From positions 15,760,226-15,824,225 of the forward strand of contig OZ024876.1 of the NCBI GenBank assembly GCA_964017185.1: DNA of 64,000 bases, written 5' to 3'. Both the position numbers and the translations under genes were made by a program. Each line of letters begins with the position of its first letter. Position 1 is the first letter of the stretch. The notes under the pieces were generated by a model that ran no database searches, had not been told where the DNA came from, and saw only the letters and a program-made list of their open reading frames with translations. Positions 56,514 to 64,000 of this stretch are shown here, in pieces. The DNA comes from Rugalucina vietnamica. Its lineage: Eukaryota; Mollusca; Bivalvia; Lucinida; Lucinidae.

Positions 56514-58749
56514 CTAATGTTTACTAATACTTCTGAGGGAAAAACAATCATAGATATACCTAGAGAACAGAAAGATTGTTTCATCACATTCATTTGTCAT
56601 CAACCAAATGAGCCGAGCCTCCTGAGATAGGTTTGAAAAGTGTTTACATAATTTTTTAATCTCTGTGAAGAAGTTTTGACGAAGGGAATCGTACAAACTG
56701 CATTCAAAGATAAAATGTTTTTCGTCCTCAACAGTATTCGAACTGCAATAAATACATACTCTTTTTTCTACTGAATTTCTTTTATGCCTACCTCTTTCGA
56801 TTTCTAGTTTATGAGAACTGATTCTAAAAGACATAAAACATTTACGAATGCTGACGTCTACGTCTTGTATAACTGACTTTCTCCTTTTGGAAAATTGTTT
56901 TAAATATTGCATATGTCCTTAATTTTCCTTCTTTGTTTTCTGTGCATTTCATCAATGTGTTAGTAATATTTTCTTTAAAGCGATTGATAAGTTTTGATTT
57001 TATTATAGTTGAAAATTTCTTTTGGTATACCATTGTATTAGCGACTTTAAGTTGTTTTAATAAAAACTCAACACAGGAGACCCAGCTCATTTTCCCACGA
57101 CTAGCAATAAGAGAACTTTCTTTGTAAGCACACTGTAACAATCCAGAATCGGTTGTTAATAGCCGTTGTAAGTATTTACAAGTACTCACCAAAACTTTGA
57201 TGCTCAAAGGATATCTGCCGAATTCACTTAAAAGTGCAATGTTACATGACGCTTTATTCATACCTGATATATATTTTAAAAATTTAATATGTAATTTATC
57301 ACAAGCAAAGTTTTCAAGTAAATTTTCCAACTTGAAATTAGCTTTTTTAACTTTCGAAGATAGAAAATTAACTGTTCCCCAGATTTCACAACCATAAGTA
57401 GCAATGGGTTCAACAGTGTGCTCAAAAAAATGAAGTAATGTATCTAACCTGAGCGCAGAACTCGAAAAACACTTTGTTAGTTTAATTTGGGCCCTTAAAG
57501 CCCTTTTATATAGATCTTCCTCACAATGTTTATATGTTCAAGATGCAGAGAAAACAACACCTAAATATTTGTAAGAATTAGTGTTTTCGATTTCTATACT
57601 GTTATAGTAAAACTTTTCACATGCTATTTTACCACCTTTGCAGAAAACTACGACTTTCGTTTTCTTGAGATTAACCGTTAAGCAATTAATCTTACAATAT
57701 GTAGACAGTTTATCTAAGCATCTCTGAAGACCAGGTTTAGACTTTGAAATTAACATAAGATCATCAGCATAAAGTAATGTACTAATCTTTAAATTATCCA
57801 ACTCTACCTGGTCGTCTGCTTCATCAAACATATTAGGTAAATCATTTATGAAAATATTAAAAAGGTTTGGACTTAAGTTATCTCCCTGTCTTACGCCAAT
57901 TTTCGGTTCAAACGTGGATGTCATTTTATCTTTTATACGCACTTGTAGTGTGTTATTTAAATACATATGTTTAGGAATATTATAAAATGGTCCTTTAATG
58001 TCAAGTTTTGCTAGTTTTGAAAATAAGGCTGAATGCATAACTGAGTCTAAAGCCTTTTGAAAATCTACAAAACAAACATGTAGTTTTGATTTGCTGTTTG
58101 TATATTTTTCAATTAAAGTTCTTAGAATAAACATATGATCAACGGTTCTAGATTTTGGCTGAAAACCAATTTGACAGGGATTTATCAATTTATATTCATC
58201 TAAGTATTTTTGGAGTCTATTGTTTAAAATGCTATTAAATAGTTTTGCCAAGCATGGCATTACAGTAATCCCTCTATAGTTGGAAGGTAAGTTGGGATCA
58301 TCTCCTTTATATAGTGGTTTAATATAACCAGTTTTCCAGTTTGATGGATAAGAACCAGACGATAAAATATGGTTGAATAATTTCACTATACATGGTAATA
58401 TATGTGTCTGGCTATTTTTTAACATTTCATTTTTAATTCCATCAAAACCACATGCCTTATTATTCTTAAGATTTTGAATAGCTTCTATAACTTCTTTATT
58501 CTTTATTTTTACATCTAATGTGCTAAAAGTTTTCACGCTAAGTAAAGAATCTAAATAAGTTTGAAAATGTCTTTCTCTAGCCATAAATTGAGGCTTAATT
58601 TCATAAAGATCTGAAAAATGCGTGTGCCATTCCTCTGGCGAGATCGAAATAGACGGGTCATTTGAATTCGATTCCTCTTTTAAATCTTTCAATAATTTCC
58701 AGTATGCCTCAGGATCTTTTTCGTACATGTTATCTAACTGTGAAATCAA
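56514..58749 (-). pseudogene. LINE C reverse transcriptase and C-terminus
   Basis: The RT part (57538-58749): CGFDGIKNEMLKNS (100-113), VCFVDFQKALDS (225-236), GVRQGDNLSPNLFN (285-298) and LLYADDLMLIS (325-335). A TGA at 57538 (between SAS and TYKHCEEDLYKR) interrupts, with continuation in phase through 56842-57330. Near 56905 a one-base shift leads to the last piece (56514-56912), which holds CIYCSSNTVEDEKHFIFEC, a Cys/His motif like that of LINE B. The stop near 56514 is followed by the untranslated tail and (TATTC)n. Confidence 0.85.
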
Positions 58750-58756
58750 ACTCGAT

Positions 58757-59647
58757 TTAAAATTTACATTTCCTTTTGCAATTTTTGTTGTACAGTTTAC
58801 GAAATTTGAAAAATGAACCTCTAATAATTGGATTATTTGGAAACTTAGAAAACAGACTACTTTTCCTTAACAATTCCTTTCTCATTTTATACAAATCAAA
58901 GTCAAACCAGTTTTTACATTTTACTTTCTTTCGTTTATTGATATTTATTTTCTTCAATGACTTGGCACATGCTGCATAAATGATATTGTTAAAAGAATCT
59001 ACAGCATCATCTGTTTCTAAGGATCGATTATCATCATTTATAAATTTTCGCACTTGCTGTCTTACTTCAGGAGTATCGAAAGCTTTCTGAAAAAGAAAAG
59101 CTGAATCTTTGTACCATTTATACATCTTTGGAACATCATAGGTTTTATGTTCTTTAGAAGACATTGTGTTGTTAATAATAGAAGCTATTAACTTTAAAGA
59201 AATTTTTGCATGGTCAGATAAATATGGTATGTGGTCATGAACATGGAAATATATCACATCATTAATAACATTCTCTGAAATAATACAATAATCTACAACG
59301 CTATTTCCGTTGTACTGAAAAGATGTATATTTACCAAACATATCGCCAAAGGTTTTCCCATTTAGAATATTTAAATTTGCTTCAATACATATGTCTATTA
59401 CTTCTTTACCACGAGGACAAATGTGTAAATCTTGACAATTCCTATGCCTAAGAACCCTTGTTCTATCTGAGTGCAAAGGTACTGGTATGTGTTTATCATC
59501 ATTATCAATTTGACCAAGGCCGGAACCCGTTCTGGCATTCAGATCGCCCATTATTATAATTTTGCCTAATTTACTGTACTTAGCAATGTCATTTTCTACT
59601 ATTTGTAAAATATCCAAATTATTTCTGACAGTATAAGAAGAATTCAC
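58757..59647 (-). pseudogene. LINE C endonuclease, C-terminal half
   Basis: Begins on the other side of the MITE. IIIMGDLNARTGS is the GDxN motif and PYLSDHAKIS the SDH motif, so all three active-site motifs of the domain are present across both halves. A linker of Lys-rich helices follows (NKRKKVKCKNWFDFDLYKM). The frame is lost at 58757 by a one-base shift (KCKRKCKF to GNVNFKSSLISQL). Confidence 0.85.
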
Positions 59648-59661
59648 AGGTGCTATATATA

Positions 59662-60705
59662 CACTGAAAAAAAGTTATAAGAGGCCACTTTTCAAACTCA
59701 TTTTTTGTTTCTACGCCATGTTCAAAATTGTACGATTGTTTTTGCCAAAAGACGTGTCTTTCAAGTAAGTAAAGTTCCAAAGTGTTAAGAAATAATTTTC
59801 TTTTACTTAAGGCGTTTTTGGAGTAAAAATGCAAAAATCAATGTTTTAAATAAAAAATTGGATACAGCACACCATTTATTGAAATTAGGAACGGGTGTCA
59901 TCAAAGGGGTCGTTACGGCTCGGAAAAACATCAAACATTCGAATTTTCTCTACTGGTAGAATTTTTATGCATTTTTAAAAATCGCCAATTTTGAGATTTT
60001 TAGGAAAATTCATAAATGTGCCTCTTAAACATGTTGACCCCTGTTAAATTCACTTGATGAGGCCTGGAAATGAGAGATATAACTCGACTGAACTGTTTTA
60101 TACCATTTTCGAGGACCAACAGGTCAAGGCTGCCGCAAACTTCCGGTTTCAATGCCAATTTTTAACGAACAAAATAACAAAATTTGTTGGCGATTTTTTT
60201 AATTTTCAAAGTTTATCAGAGTCTAGTATTTGACCTAAATAATCGCTGAAAATTTCAATGCCGTGCTGCTGATAATAACGCAACTGGAGAAGAACAAAGT
60301 TGGTATGCAAATTGCATACAAAAGCTGAATTCCCGTTTTTCAGGTTGTTGTCTTCTTGCATGTACAAAACAGAAACGAAGATTCTTATTGCAGCAACACT
60401 TTTGACTTAATTTTATCTTGCATCATGGCAGTCAGTAGCACTTTCAAATCAATTAAAATGTAAAAACACAACGTCATAATATGACATTTAATTTGATGTT
60501 AATAAAGTGTGACTTTTTGAAATAGGGTACCTTTACACATGCTTCGTCTGTGTGAGAAGTATCACGCATTTTCGAATGCAGAAACTCACAGAGCCACTGT
60601 TAGACATTGGTTTATACATATGATCATGAACTTTAATTGATCGTATTTTACTTTCTGAACTAGAAGAAAAAATATGAGGTGGCCTCTTATAACTTTTTTT
60701 CAGTG
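59662..60705. mobile_element. TA-flanked MITE, 1,044 bp, inside LINE C
   Basis: The termini 59662-59688 and 60679-60705 are perfect 27-bp inverted repeats starting CACTGAAAAAAAGTTATAAG. TA lies on both sides (59660-59661 and 60706-60707). Removal of the element with one TA rejoins the LINE C endonuclease in frame, which fixes the insertion site and the 2-bp TA duplication. A TA duplication fits Tc1/mariner-type transposition. No transposase. Confidence 0.9.
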
Positions 60706-61056
60706 TACATAACAAAGGTAGACATCATCAGTGAAACCAAAAAACTGCTTAGAAAGCTTTAACCAAACAATTTCACTTGATTTGTTTTTTAATATTGTAA
60801 TGCCATTTCGGATACCTTTATTGATAAGTACCATCATGCCACCAGAATTTGGAAACTGGCCTTGCTTTGGTCTATTAATACAATATGAAAAGTATGATTT
60901 GTCTATGAAAATTGATTCTTCGCACTTAGTTTCCTGCATACAAAAAATGTCATATGATATGACTTCTTGTATAAAAAGTTTGTCCTCGGCTTTATTCACT
61001 AAGTTAGATTTGATATTATGAACATTCCAACATCCTATTTTCAAAAATTGTTTCAT
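60700..61056 (-). pseudogene. LINE C endonuclease, N-terminal half
   Basis: MKQFLKIGCWNVHNIKSN starts the domain and CMQETKCEE supplies the catalytic-type Glu; GGMMVLINKG follows. The ORF stops soon after DDVYLCYVH because it runs into the TA-flanked insertion at 60705. The remainder of the domain is at 58757-59647. Confidence 0.85.
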
Positions 61057-61484
61057 ATTACTATTTATACATAAAAGTCATCAGAAGAACATGAAAAGTG
61101 AGTGTAAACTTTCATTTGTAACATCAATTATTGGGTAACAATGTAAACATAGATGTCCATATAACCATGGCAACAAATAAATTTTGTTCATTAACCTCTT
61201 TGTCCTGTATTTATGAGGACACGCAGATAAATACATACTTAAAAAGTAAGCTAGAGAAATCTCAAGGACAACAAACTTACACAATCTTCAAAGATAATGT
61301 GTTGGTTTGCAATTTTAATGAAATTGCAACTACGGGCAATTTGGCGTCCCATACTTGATAAAAAATGCAAAACGTAATACACTCGACTTGGGAAAAAAAA
61401 AATGCCCGAGAAAATTATCTAGTCTAGATCAGAAAGTATGTATAAATCTATCCGTATTCCCATATCAATTTTACCTCGCAGAAA
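61057..61484. other. Between LINE C ORF1 and ORF2
   Basis: About 430 bp without a supported ORF on the coding strand. It separates ORF1 (ending 61485) from the endonuclease start at 61056. AT-rich, no structure noticed. Confidence 0.5.
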
Positions 61485-62591
61485 TTATAGAAAAGCATTT
61501 TCTATCGCCCTCTTAATGTTTTGAGACAGTATTGTGGTACCTTTCCTAGATAAATGTTTTTCGTCTCTTAGAACACCTTTAGATGGTCTTTTATTAAAGA
61601 ACAATCTACTGTTGTCACATAATAAGACTGCATTATTTTTCTTGAATTTAGACATCAATTTGTTACTCTGGTCAATAACTTGTGTATTTGCAAATCGTTC
61701 ACCTCTAGGTAACCCAAGAGACACAATGACATTAACCCCCGGAAATTTGAGATTGGTAGCAGACACTAGGTCGGACATGTCATCTGAAAAATCCTTTTGT
61801 TGATTTCTTTCCCCGCCAATATCATTGCAACCAAGCTGAAAGACAATTAAATCGGATGAAAACCCCATGTCATAATGTTGGATGAAGGTCATAGCTTCCT
61901 CTGTCGTATATTTAGTAATTTTCTTCACATAAGCATTTCTACCAGCCATGTACCTTGCATTAAGATACCTTATATTTGATGTACCAATTAGTAAAACCTG
62001 TTTCCTTTGACCTGGTCTGCTTCCAGTCTCAAGTAGCTCAGGGGTTTCTTTCTCACTTGTACCACTTTCAGTTTCGTCAATAATTATAGGTGAGGCGGCA
62101 TCAGTTACTCTTTGTATCGACTTATCTCTAACAATTGTGGTAGAATGATGATTATTGAGAGACTGGCTATAACTTTTCTCATTGATTTTATCTACTGTTT
62201 CTTTCTGACTAGATACTTTCACCGTTTTGTCTGATTCTTGTATCAATAAGTTGTCATTTACTCTGCAAGCATGAAGTTTGAGAGAGAGGATTTCATCATT
62301 TAGATTATTTATTTCTAAGACTTGAGCCTTCATTCTCTTGTCATAGTCTAATATTATGTCATTCCTACTTTTATATCTCATTTCCAGATTTTCAAGATCA
62401 CTACGAAGCGCGGTTGTGATTGAGCGTTCAGTTTTCAATTTACTTTGGATCACTTCAATTTCCCCCTCTAATTTCGCCTGTTTAATTTCATTCTGTATAA
62501 AACTTGAAGCAAGCTTTCCTTGTAGCTCTGTATTTACTTTATCTGTCTTTTCTGTCTTGTTTGTGAGTTCTTTAACTTTTTTCTCCGCCAT
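61485..62591 (-). pseudogene. LINE C ORF1, C-terminal half (SGNH-like)
   Basis: Residues 1-125 are a charged coiled coil. From 196 on an SGNH/GDSL-hydrolase-like domain follows: VLLIGTSN (199-206, Ser205 as nucleophile in the GDS-like block), FQLGCNDI (251-258, Asn256) and RDEKHLS (342-348, Asp343 and His346). Such esterase-like domains are known in ORF1 of CR1-type elements. The ATG at 62591 has G at -3 and G at +4 and overlaps the end of the upstream ORF. Whether this is a separate protein or the second half of a frameshifted ORF1 is discussed in the findings. Confidence 0.8.
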
Positions 62592-63726
62592 TCATTGCTA
62601 ACTTGTGTTCTATGTCTTTTACACGTGGTTCATGTTGTTGACCCTGCTGTGTTTGGATCGTTTTTTCTGATTTCGCAGAATGCTGTTTTGTGTTTTCTTG
62701 TTGTTGAGAAATTCTCTCCAATATTTGTACAAATTTGCTCTCCATCGTCTCACATTGACATTCGCCTTCGTGTATTTTCTTCTCTTTAATATTTTCTGTG
62801 TTGACCGCTGCCTCCTTTCTTTCAGTATTCGCCTGTGTCTCAGTATTTGCCTGTGTCTCGGTATTCGCCTGTGTCTCGGTAGTCTGTGTCTCATTATTCG
62901 CTTGTATCCCAGAATTCGTCTCTGTCTCATTATCTGTCTCTGTCTCGGTATTTGTCTGCGTCTCCGTATTTACTGATATGTTCCTTGTCTGAACGGTAGC
63001 ATTTACACCAACAGAAGTATATTTCTTGGACCCCAGTCTGTTGTTGTCAAGCAAGTCTGAGTATTGCTTTTTCAATGAGTCCGGAACTTCAGCGCAGGTT
63101 TCACAACTGTATTTTCTGTTAGATAGATCGTACATGTACAGCTGGTATAATGGTAGTCTTGTGCATTTGTAATGGCACCAGGATTTACAATCACAACATT
63201 GTATCACGTCAAAACTCTCTGAACTTCTCTCCTGACAATAGCTGCAACTACCTTCATTACGTTCTGGCTGCATAACTGTTTTGAGTTCTGTGGTTTCATC
63301 AAGTACTTCTACTTCATCTTGGTCATCGACACAAATCTCCTCATTGCAATCATCACTTTTTGTCTGACAGCTCTGGCGTCCCATAGTTTTGTCAGATTTC
63401 GATACGATTTCTACGTCATCATTCTCTACGTCACAATCAGATAAAGAGGTTGAAAGAACAGACGCACAGTTTCCACTGCAACGATGACCAAAAGCGGTTA
63501 CAGTTTTAACGGAATCAAAGTCATATACAGGTATTTCTTGACATGTAGAGTATTCAATGCCTGCTAGCATGAAGTGAATTGCCTCCTCCATACTCACGAA
63601 TCCCTTGAATACAGCGTTTTTAAATTTGTGCACACTGACTTCACAGCTGCTCCAGTTTGTAAATATGCCGGTTGTGCGACCCCTTGCTACACTGTAGAAA
63701 TATTTTTGTTTTCGCCTTGGAGCCAT
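62572..63726 (-). pseudogene. LINE C ORF1, N-terminal half
   Basis: Residues 8-53 (KYFYSVARGRTTGIFTNW, then CEVSVHKFKNAVFKGF and MEEAIHFM) match the pattern of the RNase H1 N-terminal hybrid-binding domain, which holds RNA:DNA hybrids and dsRNA; key residues of the pattern here are the RGR..TG, W25, C29, F35, FKGF and EA. A PHD finger follows (161-211: CSYC, CCDC, HYKC, CETC). Residues 251-302 are a repeat of TETQAN. A helical tail ends in GGEKS, where a run of six A shifts the frame; the next ORF overlaps by 20 nt. Likely one protein of about 750 residues before decay. Confidence 0.75.
62821..62976 (-). repeat. 18-bp coding repeat in LINE C ORF1
   Basis: Tandem 18-bp units (plus strand 'cctgtgtctcggtattcg') encode TETQAN on the minus strand, between the PHD finger and the coiled coil. 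Several units are degenerate. Confidence 0.8.
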
Positions 63727-64000
63727 TTCAAAGCTTTGGGAAATATTAAACAGTCAATCTTAATACTTAGCCAGATTGTCCGCTCAGCTTTCAGAACTCA
63801 GAGTAGAGTTCGAAACTTTTTCATGAATATCTCTTCTGTCACTGCGAATTTCGACTTCAAACTTCACACGCAGGTTCATTATATTTATTTCTTTATATTT
63901 ATAATATTTTCACAATTTTCACGTCTTCTGATTACTTATTTAAAATTATTTAGAGTTCATTTCGAAAAGTTTGTTATTGTTTACATGTGACGTCACCCGG
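63727..64000. other. LINE C 5' region, no gene
   Basis: Upstream of the LINE C start codon; probably its 5' untranslated region and flank. It ends with 'acatgtgacgtcaccc', a CRE-like TGACGTCA site at about 63988. Confidence 0.5.

Larger units (their letters stand above)
56308..63726 (-). mobile_element. LINE C: CR1/L2-group LINE, split by a MITE
   Basis: Minus-strand non-LTR retrotransposon of about 7.4 kb including a 1,044-bp insertion. Its 3' end is a (TATTC)n tract (plus strand GAATA, 56308-56341). ORF1 has a hybrid-binding domain, PHD finger, repeats, coiled coil and an SGNH-like domain; ORF2 has endonuclease, reverse transcriptase and a Cys/His tail. Several frameshifts (near 62590, 58755, 56905) and a stop (57538) make this copy inactive. 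The placement near CR1/L2 rests on RT motifs and the 3' repeat. Confidence 0.9.

Noticed and set aside
59619-59834. 71-codon ORF at the MITE edge
   Set aside because: It crosses the junction between MITE and LINE C and reads out of frame with the endonuclease.
24430-63726. LTR retrotransposon or integrated virus
   Set aside because: No long terminal repeats, gag, protease-integrase or RNase H with integrase order; every reverse transcriptase here has the non-LTR layout with an AP-like endonuclease.

Overview
The window looks like a repeat-dense stretch of an animal nuclear genome, AT-rich, with no bacterial features and no convincing intact host gene. The repeat content (LINEs with PHD-finger ORF1, a Helitron carrying a protease and a C-terminal endonuclease, and a dispersed family ending in AGGTGAGC with the phrase 'ggcggccatcttggtcatg') suggests a marine invertebrate, most likely a bivalve mollusc. 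That assignment is inference from repeat style; no host marker gene was found.

Layout. 1-9.7 kb: inverted-repeat (foldback) elements, a near-perfect 106-bp palindrome, an array of about eleven degenerate units of about 185 bp, and a 2.1-kb terminal-inverted-repeat (TIR) element. 9.9-12.4 kb: a small MITE, then a tRNA-derived SINE split by a 1,660-bp TIR element with a 5-bp target duplication. 12.5-17 kb: copies of the AGGTGAGC family and a 167-bp tandem repeat. 18.1-21.2 kb: a 5'-truncated RTE-type LINE (minus strand) whose 3' tail matches the SINE tail. 22.6-23.5 kb: a DNA element with about 37-bp TIRs. 24.4-32.1 kb: a decayed Helitron (minus strand) encoding, in order, a repeat-rich N-terminus, a cysteine-protease-like domain, a long 17/21-residue repeat, a CxxC/DUF6570-like domain, a HUH Rep, a Pif1-type helicase and an AP-endonuclease-like domain. 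32.6-38.2 kb: an AGGTGAGC-family element with five tandem units of about 455 bp, split near its end by a 3,154-bp TIR element that itself holds a TTAA-flanked element. 38.2-45.2 kb: MITEs, microsatellites and further AGGTGAGC copies. 45.2-63.7 kb: three different LINEs, one after another, all on the minus strand and all with PHD-type zinc fingers.

LINE A (45.2-49.0 kb) carries a 2A-like ribosome-skipping motif (GDIEMNPGP) before its PHD fingers. LINE B (49.6-55.7 kb) has an intact 830-residue ORF1. LINE C (56.3-63.7 kb) has an ORF1 that starts with an RNase-H1-type hybrid-binding domain, followed by a PHD finger, coiled coil and an SGNH-hydrolase-like domain; its endonuclease is split by a 1,044-bp TA-flanked element. 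All autonomous elements carry frameshifts or stops and look inactive, apart from the open ORF1 of LINE B.

The most interesting points are the ORF1 architecture of LINE C, the 2A motif in LINE A, the shared SINE/LINE tail, the protease-helicase-endonuclease Helitron, and several nested insertions whose empty sites can be read directly.
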